Assembly (NCBI GenBank): GCA_033557675.1
Contig: JAWQRM010000646.1
Span: 1-20,706, forward strand
Length of the DNA: 20,706 bases
DNA from: Coptodactyla brooksi
Taxonomy: Eukaryota > Arthropoda > Insecta > Coleoptera > Scarabaeidae
Direction: 5' to 3'
Shown here: piece after piece, positions 1 through 8,120 of the stretch
Numbering within the stretch: position 1 is the first letter of the stretch
How the letters are laid out: each line of letters begins with the position of its first letter
Notes under the pieces: generated by a model
Told to the model about the DNA's origin: nothing
The model's database searches: none
The model's input: only the letters and a program-made list of their open reading frames with translations
Program-made: the position numbers and the translations under genes

Positions 1-129
1 TAAACTAATCAATGAACTTGAAAGGAATTCGCAATATAAGAAGAAAGACGTCGCCTTAAAGTACTATATCGATCGTACGCTATATTTAATAACGAAAGTT
101 TTGCTTAGGAAGGGAGGAGGGGGCGACTC

Positions 130-192
130 CGATAACTCGAACTTCCGATAACTCGAAGGTATTTAGCTGGTCCCTTCGACTTCGAGTTATCG
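130..192. repeat. Inverted repeat CGATAACTCGAA with an internal direct copy
   Basis: CGATAACTCGAA at 130-141 recurs directly at 146-157 and as its exact reverse complement at 181-192. The GC-richer island suggests a transposon end or a short foldback element. Confidence 0.75.
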
Positions 193-766
193 CGACTCGA
201 CTGTACCAAAGTTTGCTTACGCATAAACAATAGTATCCAGGGAAAATGTGGTTTTTCATAAATGCGTACTGCAAATTTTATATATTATATATGCACTGAC
301 ATAGATGTCACGACAGGGTTTACAATTTTAAAATATTTACCACGTCAATTAAGGGTTAAGAACGAAATGGACAGTAACTCGTGCGGTCCAAAGGAACTCG
401 TCTCCGACACCTGTTTCCAGACGAACCCCACATATTGACCAGCTGCTTTAAGACCACCTGTTTGTAATTTATTATACATATAGTGTACATACGGCGTTTT
501 CAAAATATATGCAACAAATTTATTACATCAATAACGTCCAGTATATTACCACATGTTTGAACCTTCTAAAGTTAAATAAAGCCGGAAAGATATTCAATAA
601 AATTGATTGCTTTAAGGTCTAGTAGGCGAGGAGGACCATTCTTGGGAAATGAAAGCAAAAATAAAAAAAATAATAAGTAGGCATTTTGCTTTGCAGTTAC
701 AATAATGTTCACTCATAACGATACTAAATTTACTTTAACTTTCGCTTTTATTTTATATTTATTACA

Positions 767-770
<4 letters not shown>

Positions 771-798
<28 letters not shown>
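771..798. repeat. (TA)n microsatellite
   Basis: About fourteen uninterrupted TA units. Downstream is ACCAGGTGATTCAG, resembling the GGTGNTTCA starts of some insect elements; that link is weak. Confidence 0.9.
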
Positions 799-800
<2 letters not shown>

Positions 801-1565
801 AGGTGATTCAGCTTAGTGTTCGCGCCCCTATCAATTTTTTTTTAAATATATATGTAACAAAGGGTATATATTTGTAAATCGCATGTCAAACTGCATAAAA
901 TGACGTTATTGCAAAGTCCATACGATGACATGTCAAAATAGCGATAGTCAACTTTTTTTTTCAATTAGTATGTCATACTTTTTTTAGTCAATTCTTGTAG
1001 AGTGTTTTTACTTTCTCTTAAGAAAAAGTATTGCTTTCGCAAAAAAATTAGGCTTTTTGTAGTCTATCTATGCTATTTTTGGTGGGTGTTCTTTTTAGCT
1101 TGCCACGTTAGACTGAGTAAAACAATATTTTACATACAAGCTAATTATTATATAATCTGGTCACAATAAGGATTTCGTAAAAATTGTGCTTATGGTTGAG
1201 GTACTTAACCTAACAATTTTTTGAGTTTTTTACAACTTTTTGCAATAAAATATATTTTTATAATCTACATAAAATTGCGAGTAAAAAACTATAAGGATAG
1301 TATATGCTTAAAGTCATAATTAAACCAGGGTCGGCGTAAGAGAAAGTCATGTGCGATGTCACATCTGTTAGTTTTCTACATTCAAGTGTGTACATTCAAA
1401 TTCGAAGACAGGAAAAGACATAACTTTAACAATAACTAAAGTAAACATCCAGTATTTGGGAAAACATAAATCGTATTATTAAGAATAAACATAGTATTTT
1501 TCTTTTTATTTAAGTTAAATAAATTGGTTCCAGAATAATCACAAAAAAGACCCTACCGTGCTCCT

Positions 1566-1582
1566 CGGGTCAATATGACCCG
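1566..1582. repeat. Short palindrome CGGGTCA-ATA-TGACCCG
   Basis: Perfect 7-bp arms around a 3-nt centre, followed by AAACGGGT. It may be a transposon-end motif or a nuclear-receptor-like half-site pair; neither can be shown. Confidence 0.6.
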
Positions 1583-1720
1583 AAACGGGTTTCCAGGTTC
1601 TGTAACTTTGTCATCTTTCATTATTTGTTTCCAAGATGTGACTTTTTTTGCTGGTGCATAAAGTATAATATTGCCAAATAGTTTTTACAAGAAATTATTA
1701 AACAAAATAGCAAATCTTTC

Positions 1721-2295
1721 CTACAGCCTACCAACGATGTGTTTGTCAGATTTCAACTCGAAAGTTCTATCAGGTAAAGCATGGAAGAATATCCCACTTT
1801 CATCAGTATTGTAAATAGCCTCTGGTGGACACCCAAGCAATATACATAGATGAAAGTCTTGCCTTGAACTGGTCGACGTCTATCTGACTTACATCTGAAG
1901 AGTATCCCATCTGCTGAGCTATTTCTCTTGCCTTTGCTTTTACTATCGGTTCAGAAATGGAATTCTTCTGGCTTCTAGCTTTTGCGAACCAATCAAAGCA
2001 CATTTTGTCTATACAAGAACCTTCAAGTTTAAGAACTTTTTTCTTTTGGTGAATATTTATGCTAGACTGCCACTTGAGGCAAATATTCTCTTTATTTTTT
2101 GGAATTTCTGCAGCCTGTGTTTTCCCGATATTGAACTTTTGAAAAAATATTTACAAATGTGAAAAGTTCTTGATTTTTTCTAAATAAAATATCTTACCTT
2201 TTCGCTAGTTCGCGAACTGACAACTTTTCTTTCTGCAACGTGTTGATTATTTCAATTTTTTCCTTCAACGAAACTATATTTTTTCGTGGTGCCAT
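1721..2295 (-). pseudogene. Broken pogo/Tigger-like transposase (CENP-B-type HTH plus first DDE block)
   Basis: The minus strand starts with ATG at 2295 and MAPRKNIVSLKEKIEIINTL, QKEKLSVRELAK, a psq/CENP-B N-terminal helix-turn-helix. A 62-nt segment (2136-2197) with GT...AG ends interrupts it and leaves the frame one base off. The reading resumes as FNIGKTQAAEIPKNKENI and CFDWFAKARSQKNSISEPIV, then KAKAREIAQQMGY, a Tc5-type HTH. The linker is shortened. A frameshift near 1825 leads to EAIYNTDESGIFFHALPDRT and a stop at 1721, where NTDESG matches the first catalytic Asp block of Tigger elements. The rest of the catalytic domain is absent. It sits antisense inside a myosin intron and is certainly inactive. 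Confidence 0.85.
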
Positions 2296-2400
2296 CCTAA
2301 TATGTACATATTGCTGCGAAATACAAGTTGTGACTGATTAAAAAGAAGTAAAAACAGCAAAGGCAAAGTAAACGAACGCGTACGCTGAGCGTAATACCTA

Positions 2401-2545
2401 GTAAAAAGGGGAATCACCGCGTTAACTGCGATTTGTGACACACACACTACGCATAAGAGCGTGTAAAAAGGGGAATCACCGAATTCGTTGCCAATGGTGA
2501 CACACACTGAGCATACGACTATGTAAAAAGGAAAACACCAGATTT
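2401..2545. repeat. Tandem repeat, about 61-bp unit, 2.3 copies
   Basis: GTAAAAAGG(GGAATCACC) begins at 2401, 2463 and 2523, and GTGACACACAC recurs within the first two units. The array lies just upstream of the pogo/Tigger-like start codon, the place where subterminal transposase-binding repeats would sit. The periods (62 and 60) are read directly from the sequence. Confidence 0.8.
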
Positions 2546-2789
2546 ATTACTGGATTCTCTTTTCGGTATTACATACTTAGAAAGGGCTTTGTGTTCGCTT
2601 ATGAGAGATGTTATGAAACATGTCAAATTTGAAAACCAAACATAATAAAAATGGGTCGCAATTCAAAACTGGTATGACTTTTTATATTGGTCACCTGTCT
2701 TTGGAAACTACGTTAGAAGTATTTGTTGAGAACTGCCCCTATATAAATTAAATGACTGTTACCACTACATCAAAATTGGAAACTAACTG

Positions 2790-2912
2790 CTTGAAGCACA
2801 TTTCGTGAACCAAGTTAGCATCATCAGGAGCACTGACAGACCTTTTACCTTTTATCGCTCTTAACACGTTTCACTAACAAAGTTATGAAAGATATTTCAT
2901 CACTCATAACTG
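2790..2912 (-). mobile_element. Penelope-like tail with two hammerhead-like cores
   Basis: On the minus strand one copy has a perfect CTGATGA (2827-2821), then T, a weak stem with AAC-TTG-GTT, and GAAA (2804-2801). A second related copy upstream (2912-2868) has GTGATGA, a TAAC-TTT-GTTA stem and GAAAC. The CTGATGA-stem-GAAA order is the hammerhead ribozyme core, and tandem copies are known in Penelope-like retroelements. Both copies have decayed stems. The family assignment is inference. Confidence 0.5.
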
Positions 2913-2942
2913 GGCTGGCAAAACAGACATTGAGCAGTTATG

Positions 2943-2979
2943 TATTTTCCAGTTTTGACTGCAAAATAACTGGAAAATA
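2943..2979. repeat. Perfect 12-bp stem-loop
   Basis: TATTTTCCAGTT (2943-2954) and AACTGGAAAATA (2968-2979) flank a 13-nt loop, within the intron upstream of the first visible myosin exon. Confidence 0.8.
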
Positions 2980-3134
2980 AATTTTGACAATTTTATTTAA
3001 TTGTACTACATATAAGGATTCCAAAATAAATGTAGATCCTTTATAATGTTTCTTTTTTGTATGATTTTCAAGTGCCGTAACAAAATAATTAATGTCATAT
3101 CTCTAATCATGAATGTTTCATTTCCTTACAATAG

Positions 3135-3317
3135 GGTTTACCAGTGGGAGGTGAAATTCTTAGCTACCTATTGGAAAAAAGCAGAGTGATCTACCAAGTG
3201 CAAGGCGAAAGAAATTTCCACATCTTCTATCAACTACTCGCTGGTGGATCCGATGCAGAATTGGACAGTTTAATGTTGAAAAGAGCTACCAAAGACTATA
3301 ATTACCTACATGATGTC
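3135..3317 (+). CDS. Myo61F: Myosin I exon (first in window): motor, NYLLEKSR-like block
   Basis: The exon follows an acceptor ending ACAATAG and is closed by the donor GTAAGT. It reads GLPVGGEILSYLLEKSRV, then GERNFHIFYQLLAGG and ends YNYLHDV in phase 0. This aligns with the class I motor segment that follows the KGDP-like turn in homologues. No start codon belongs here: the exon is internal and the preceding exon is not in the window. Confidence 0.93.
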
Positions 3318-6300
3318 GTAAGTAATCGTTTAACCATGATCCTTTCTTTAGGATTTAGTTGATTGCTTTATTCTTTAGGAGAATTCGAGCATTGATTCCA
3401 TAGATGACAAGAAAGCTTACGAGGAAGTGCGAAAAGCATTAACTGTCATTGAATTTTCCGACGAAGAACAACAGTCCATGTTTAAGATCATCGCGAGCAT
3501 CCTGCATCTTGGAAACGTCAACTTCCATGAAGTCGAAGGCATCGCGTCAATCAATGTTATGACTCCGGTGGATAATATTTGTAAACTGATCGAATGCGAA
3601 AAGACAAAAATCGTGCACGCCCTAACTCACAGGACCCGAGAGGCAAGGGGCGACGTTGTCGTTTCTCCATTAGACAAAGAAATGGCTCTTTATGCTAAAG
3701 ACGCTTTGGCAAAAGCAGTTTACGACAGGCTCTTCGCGTGGCTTGTGTCAAGACTGAACGATTCTTTAATGACTGAGGATACCAGAAGGATTAGGGTCAT
3801 GGGCATATTGGATATTTATGGTTTTGAAGTTTTTCAAAGAAATAGGTAAGCAGTTGAATTAGGCCTTCATGTGAGGTCATTGTTTTAAACTGGTAGAATG
3901 GCAATGAAACATTCAGAGTTTTCTAGCCAAAATACAAAAACTATTCTCAGTATTTTATTACCTGAAAGAATTAGAAAATGATGTTCCATTCTCTATAATT
4001 TATAGTATATTTCAATAAGTATGGCTCTCAAGTCAATCAAAAAGCAGAAACAATATTTTAGAATAATCCAGACTTAGATAAATTACAGCAATTTACCTGA
4101 AATGATTTAGAATAAGAAAACAATTAATAATGGCGTACATTGTCAATTCAAAACAATTTTTTTACTATTTATAAAATTTCATGCTATTTATGCCACAACA
4201 ATGATCTCATTTATATTGTTTATTGTTTCTTTTTCACCCATAGCTTTGAACAACTCTGCATCAATTTCTGCAACGAGAAACTCCAACAGTTGTTTATTGA
4301 ACTAACTTTGAAGTCTGAACAAGAAGAGTACTTAAAAGAAGGTATCGAATGGCAGCATGTCGAATATTTTGACAATAAAGTTATTTGCGATCTAATAGAG
4401 GAAAGACATAGAGGTGTGTTTTAGTATTATTTAAACATTGCATTCCCTTCATGTCCCTGAATTGGTATTGCAGGTATTATTGCTATTATGGACGAAGAAT
4501 GTTTACGACCTGGTGATCCAACAGACAAAACACTATTAGCCAAAATGAACAAAAACTTGGGCGACCATAAACACTACCTTTGCCACGAGAAGGCTGACAT
4601 ACAAACTCAAAAAATCATGGGTAGAGATGTAAGTTATCCAATATCTAAAATTGTAATATAAACATTTTTCTTTGCTTTAGGAGTTTAGATTACAACATTA
4701 CGCTGGTCCAGTTACGTACAAAATCAACTCGTTCATTGACAAGAACAATGATTTACTCTTTAGGGATTTAAAAGAAGCGATGGCTGAGTCAGAGAACAGC
4801 ATCATTAAATCATTATTTCCAGAAAGCGAAATCAGTTGCAAGAAGAGACCGGAAACTGCTATCACTCAGTTTAAGAACTCTTTGAATAACTTGATGTCGA
4901 TTTTAAAGACGAAAGATCCTAGTTATGTTCGGTGCATTAAACCAAATGATGACAAAAGGGCAGGTAAGCTCAACACATACTTGATATATCATTATCTGTT
5001 TATTCTTTGAATTTTTGTACTTCTAGGAGTTTTCGATGTTGAATTGGTGAGGCATCAAGTTAAATACCTTGGTTTGATGGAAAATTTGCGAGTAAGAAGA
5101 GCAGGCTTTGCTTACAGAAGAACATATGACTTATTCCTGAAACGTTACAAGTGTTTATCAAGAGAAACATGGCCAAACTTCAGAGGTCCTGCAAAAGAAG
5201 GCGTGCAGACATTAGTTGCTTGTATGGGCTATGAACGCGATGATTATAGAATGGGAAAGTAAGAACCAACTGTAAATTTAAATATAGACATAAGGTCAAT
5301 CCTATTTGTATATGTTGCATGTAGGGTGCTTCAAATTCAAAAAAAAAAACAAGAAAGATCGATTGCAATTTTTTGCAACATTAATTTATTTGAAGGAGTA
5401 TCAAAAAATGAATTACACATTGTTTTCGCAATTATTTATTGCATTATTTGTTTTAAAAAATGTATGTCTACGTTATTTAGTATTATTTGATATTATGAGC
5501 AAAATAAGAAACAATGAAGCTTCCTAAATTCCTTCCCAAAGTAAGGAATTATTATATAACCCTAAATGATATCCACAGGATTCTAACTATGGAATCAAAA
5601 TGATTCGAGCTATTGCCTCATTTTATGAGCACTGTGAATGGGAAATCCTACTGACATGTGATACTATCTTCTAGATGTATTTTATCCAAGCAATGATTCT
5701 CAAACACTTCTTTATGTGTAAATGTCTTTGCTGGTATTAAATCATGGTATTAGTAAACCCTTCAGCAAAAGTATTTTTCAAAACTGTAATAATACACTTA
5801 GTATAGGAGACTAGAATTTAAAATATAGAAATTAACATCAATGACATCTTACCAACCATTGGAATAATTATAATCCTTAGTTTTACATTTACCAAAGTTT
5901 TCTTTTTTTTTCTGTTCATCATGAAATGAACTTTTAAAGTTTGCAGAGACCAATTCTTATTGGAACGTGTTTTATTAATCAAAAATTTTGGCAAACTATT
6001 TCAATATAATAATAACATAACTTAAAACAAATACTTTTAGGACCAAGATATTTATCAGATTCCCAAAGACTCTGTTTGAAACTGAAGATGCTTTCCAAGC
6101 TAAGAAACATGATATAGCCGCTATAATCCAATCGAAATATAAGGGATTAATTCAGAGAAGAAAATACTTAAAGATGCGAGAATCAGCAATTGTCATTGAA
6201 AAATGGGTAAGAAGATTTTTGGCACAGAAAGAAGCTGAACGAAGAAAAGCTGCTGTACTTGTAGTTAGAAAGTAATATTAAAAAAATTGTCTGTAGCACT

Positions 6301-8087
6301 GGTTTTAAAAATTGCATGTTTTCTTACATTTAGATTCATCAAAGGATTTATAACAAGAAATGGTCCAATCGATGACTGTAATAAAGATTTTGTTGAAATG
6401 GCCAAAAGAAATTGGTTGATGCGATTATCGAAAAATCTTCCACAGAAACTTTTGAACAGAACATGGCCACCTTGCCCTCACACCTGCATGGAAGCATCCG
6501 AGCATTTGCGAAAGTATCACACTACTCACATGTCCAGAGTGTACAGAATGAAATTGACACCTGAAAGGAAACTGCAGTTTGAGCAGAAAATTTTAGCTGA
6601 AAAATTATTTAAGGGCAAGAAAAAGACCTACAACGCAAGTCTTCCACATTGGTTCAAAACTGACAGGTTAACAGCACCTGATGTTTCCATTGGTAAAATG
6701 CTAGATGAGAAGCAACGGGTAAGTTTTACAGCGTCTGGTTTTAGTCATAACGAAAAAATGAATTAATTAAATGTCCTTAATAAGGAGAATATCAAAGAGC
6801 TCATTTCGAAACATTTATCTTTATAGAAGCCATCTTTTTACATACATAAGTTTTTCTGTAATCCTGAGATTCTTGTCGAAGGTTCAAACTCTGTGGCTCA
6901 GAGGATTTTATTTTTATAATTATAGATAAAAAAATATGTATTTTTGATTTTTTCAGTACTGTTCACCTGTCACAAAATATGATAGACGCGGTTACAAGGA
7001 GAGAGAGCGTGTAATGGTGGTCACAAATAATACTTTGTGTCTGATAGATCCCAAGAGTTCTCCGATGAAAATTAAACATAAGCTTCCATTGGATAAGCTA
7101 GAATTTATTATAACTCCAGAAACAGACAGCTTTTTATTAATACGGATTCCTGAAGAATTGCAAAAAGAAGATAAGGTACTTTTACATCATGAAAGGCAGT
7201 GGGAGAAAATGAAGCAAATTTTTTTGATAATCATTAAAATAACATTAACATTAAGACGAAAAAGTATTAAAATTATAGAGATTGAGAGTATCGGCCTTTT
7301 AAAATAAAGATAAGATTCTTTTACATCATGAAAGGCAATGGGAGAAAATGGAGAAAAATATTGAGAGTATTGGTCTTTTAAAATAAAAAAAATTCTTACA
7401 CATTGTATCACAAAATTGCTTCGATGTGTAATATTTTATTTTAATGAAATAAGCTAAAAAGGTCATATAATGCTTTAAGTTTGTATTGCTTTAGTCATAT
7501 CAATAGGACATAATACATCGTAGATTAGAAATGTTGTAAAGGTCGAATGATAGATGAAATATGTACTGCAGATATTGTTTGTTTCAGGGTGATCTAATTT
7601 TAAAAGTTCCTCACTTAATCGAAGCTTTGACACTAATAATCGACATCACTAAAAATCCAGGGTCACTCACATTTACACAATCGCAAACGTAAGAGCCTAT
7701 TTAAGCAACCATACAAGCACTGTGCAATCTAAAAAAGTCATGCGGAGTACCTGGAATTTATTTTAAAATAAATTTGACTTGATTCAAAATAAATGTCTCA
7801 AAGAGTGGTTCAAATGTTACTGCCAATTGATTTTATTTTAGAAGAAATTCCAAGTCCTGACTTCTTTGGATCGTACTGTATTATTATTACGTACAATATC
7901 TTTATTTCAGGATTGAGTTTACCAAACCAGGAAAGCCAGGTAAAATTTCTTTCAGTGTAGGAACAGAAGAAAATATCGGTAAAGATAAGAAGAACGGTCA
8001 TTTACTTATCGTAAGTACCAAAGATATATTCCGAAGTAATTTACTTATAAATGTTCATAAAGATTGCAGGTCCATAACAATTATTAG
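3135..8087 (+). CDS. Myo61F: Class I unconventional myosin, Myo1C/Myo61F-like; 12 exons, 5' part missing
   Basis: Actin-dependent, lipid-binding single-headed motor. Joining exons 3135-3317, 3379-3845, 4244-4413, 4474-4628, 4681-4963, 5027-5258, 6041-6271, 6334-6718, 6957-7175, 7588-7688, 7911-8010 and 8070-8087 gives 847 codons plus TAG, every junction GT/AG and in phase. Seen, numbered from the first window residue: LLEKSRV and GERNFHIFYQLL (about 12-36); an acidic TEDS-rule residue, Asp153, 16 residues before DALAK; switch II LDIYGFEVF (205-213); NEKLQQLFIELTLK; HYAG; RCIKPND; converter KTKIFIR; IQ motifs near 522-541, 545-564 and 567-586; then a TH1 tail with WPPCPH and YCSPVTKYDRRGY. Three IQ motifs and this tail fit Myo1C/Myo61F better than Myo1D/Myo31DF. 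Vertebrate Myo1C is about 1030 residues, so roughly 180, including the P-loop, lie upstream. Family membership is firm; the exact orthologue is inference. Confidence 0.93.
3379..3845 (+). CDS. Myo61F: Myosin I exon 2 of window: upper/lower 50K domain to switch II
   Basis: The acceptor is TTCTTTAG and the donor AG|GTAAGC. The 155 full codons include SILHLGNVNF, HALTHRTREAR, DALAKAVYDRLFAWLV and the switch II loop DIYGFEVF. The split serine codon AG|C continues into the next exon as SFEQ. Reading through the donor would put a stop within a few codons, so the junction is well determined. Asp at the TEDS position suggests a motor that does not need heavy-chain phosphorylation there, as in vertebrate Myo1C; this is inference from family rules. 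Confidence 0.96.
4244..4413 (+). CDS. Myo61F: Myosin I exon 3 of window: relay helix region
   Basis: The acceptor is TTTTTCACCCATAG. The exon reads FEQLCINFCNEKLQQLFIELTLK, then EQEEYLKEGIEWQHVEYFDN and ICDLIEERHRG, the standard motor segment after switch II. The last G is shared with the next exon across donor GTGTGT, which is weaker than the other donors of this gene. Confidence 0.95.
4474..4628 (+). CDS. Myo61F: Myosin I exon 4 of window
   Basis: After a 60-nt intron the exon reads IIAIMDEECLRPGDPTDKTLL and ends KIMGRD at donor GTAAGT. MDEECLRPG is a class-wide motor motif. There are 51 full codons and the exit is in phase 0. Confidence 0.94.
4681..4963 (+). CDS. Myo61F: Myosin I exon 5 of window: lower 50K / actin interface
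   Basis: After a 52-nt intron ending TTTGCTTTAG the exon reads EFRLQHYAGPVTYKI, FIDKNNDLLFRDLKEAM, KSLFP, FKNSLNNLMSILKTKDPSYV and RCIKPNDDK. HYAG and RCIKPN are nearly invariant in myosins and mark the actin-binding lower 50K domain and the SH1-proximal segment. The exon ends with one base of a split glycine codon before GTAAGC. Confidence 0.96.
5027..5258 (+). CDS. Myo61F: Myosin I exon 6 of window: SH helix and converter
   Basis: The exon reads VFDVELVRHQVKYLGLMENL, RVRRAGFAYRRTYDLFLKRYK, WPNFRGPAKEGVQ and ends at DDYRMGK, split across the intron. HQVKYLGLMENLRVRRAGFA is the class I version of the SH1/relay-converter stretch. The donor is GTAAGA. Confidence 0.95.
5259..6040 (+). other. 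Myosin intron, 782 nt; nothing recognised
   Basis: Bounded by GTAAGA and ACTTTTAG. AT-rich, with a GTAGGGTGCTTCAAATTC stretch near 5322 that resembles insect transposon ends, but no second end is visible. The reading frame at 5306-5527 is low-complexity and not believed to be coding. Confidence 0.7.
6041..6271 (+). CDS. Myo61F: Myosin I exon 7 of window: converter end and IQ1-IQ2
   Basis: After a 782-nt intron the exon completes KTKIFIRFPKTLF, the universal motor/neck boundary. It then encodes calmodulin-type light-chain sites: IIQSKYKGLIQRRKYLK (IQ1), IVIEKWVRRFLAQKEAERR (IQ2) and the start of IQ3 (AAVLVVRK). IQ2 has Glu in place of the usual Gln, so it is a degenerate site. The donor is GTAATA. 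Confidence 0.93.
6334..6718 (+). CDS. Myo61F: Myosin I exon 8 of window: IQ3 and start of TH1 tail
   Basis: A 62-nt intron ending CATTTAG precedes FIKGFITRNGP, which finishes IQ3. The tail then reads FVEMAKRNWLMRLSKNLPQ, WPPCPHTCMEASEHLRKYH, the ERKLQFEQKILAEKLFKGKK block and LPHWFKTDRL, as in the Myo1C tail. The exon ends MLDEKQR before GTAAGT. Confidence 0.94.
6957..7175 (+). CDS. Myo61F: Myosin I exon 9 of window: TH1 PH-like core
   Basis: The acceptor is TTTTTTCAG. The exon reads YCSPVTKYDRRGYKERERVM, LCLIDPKSS, KIKHKLPLDKLEFII and FLLIRIPEELQKEDK. In Myo1C this strand/loop region forms a PH-like fold that binds phosphoinositides through basic residues; the Lys/Arg-rich segments here agree with that, but binding is inferred. 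The donor is GTACTT. The sequence across this exon-intron boundary is duplicated just downstream (7308-7390). Confidence 0.93.
7168..7390 (+). repeat. Direct duplication across the exon 9 donor of the myosin gene
   Basis: Copy 1 starts AAGATAAG|GTACTTTTACATCATG at 7168, so it includes the last codons of exon 9 and its donor, and runs to about 7307. Copy 2 (7308-7390) starts AGATAAGATTCTTTTACATCATG and ends with the same TTGAGAGTAT(T/C)GG(T/C)CTTTTAAAATAAA. Copy 1 has about 60 extra bases in the middle. In copy 2 the donor GT has become AT, so only copy 1 can splice. Confidence 0.9.
7588..7688 (+). CDS. Myo61F: Myosin I exon 10 of window: TH1 tail
   Basis: The acceptor is TTTGTTTCAG. The exon reads GDLILKVPHLIEALTLIIDI, then TKNPGSLTFTQSQ and a split threonine codon before GTAAGA. 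It matches the Myo1C tail block GDVVLQSDHVIETLTK in position and pattern. Confidence 0.92.
7911..8010 (+). CDS. Myo61F: Myosin I exon 11 of window: TH1 tail, penultimate
   Basis: The acceptor is ATCTTTATTTCAG. The exon reads IEFTKPGKPGKISFSVGTEE, then NIGKDKKNGHLLIV. KNGHL is close to the C-terminus in vertebrate Myo1C, which ends about ten residues later, so only a few residues should remain. The donor is GTAAGT. Confidence 0.91.
8070..8087 (+). CDS. Myo61F: Probable last exon of the myosin (VHNNY, stop)
   Basis: After acceptor AAAGATTGCAG five codons and TAG follow in phase 0, giving HLLIV-VHNNY, close in length to the HLAVVAPRLNSR end of vertebrate Myo1C. An AATAAA 27 nt after the stop fits. 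The exon is too short to prove by sequence. An alternative is a block near 8337 that is GC-rich for this region. Confidence 0.45.
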   Translation, partial: VHNNY

Positions 8088-8114
8088 GATATTGTCAGTA
8101 ATGTGCCATTTTAA

Positions 8115-8120
8115 AATAAA
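8115..8120 (+). terminator. Polyadenylation signal AATAAA for the myosin gene
   Basis: This canonical hexamer lies 27 nt past the proposed stop codon. Such hexamers are common in AT-rich DNA (another is near 8262), so it is only supporting evidence. Confidence 0.4.

Larger units (their letters stand above)
1..1720. other. Upstream myosin intron, left part; no gene seen
   Basis: No frame here gives the motor segment that should precede the first exon (P-loop or the KYMDI-like strand), so I treat this as intron or gene flank. It holds an inverted repeat near 130-192, a TA microsatellite and a short GGGTCA palindrome. The rest is unremarkable AT-rich sequence. Confidence 0.5.

Noticed and set aside
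1566..1582. Nuclear-receptor-type response element
   Set aside because: GGGTCA/TGACCC half-sites are present, but the site is isolated in a repeat-rich intron and function cannot be argued from 17 bases.
1800..1806. CTGATGA on the minus strand as a further hammerhead box
   Set aside because: It is part of the codons for TDES in the transposase relic, with no following stem-GAAA arrangement.
1..3134. Upstream myosin exon with the P-loop
   Set aside because: Neither GESGAGKT nor the strand before the KGDP turn can be found in any frame.
5306..5527. 73-codon frame inside a myosin intron
   Set aside because: It lies between well-supported splice sites, is biased to F/L/K from AT-rich composition and matches nothing.
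7014..7307. 97-codon frame read as a separate gene
   Set aside because: Its first part is myosin exon 9; the rest is read-through into the intron past donor GTACTT.
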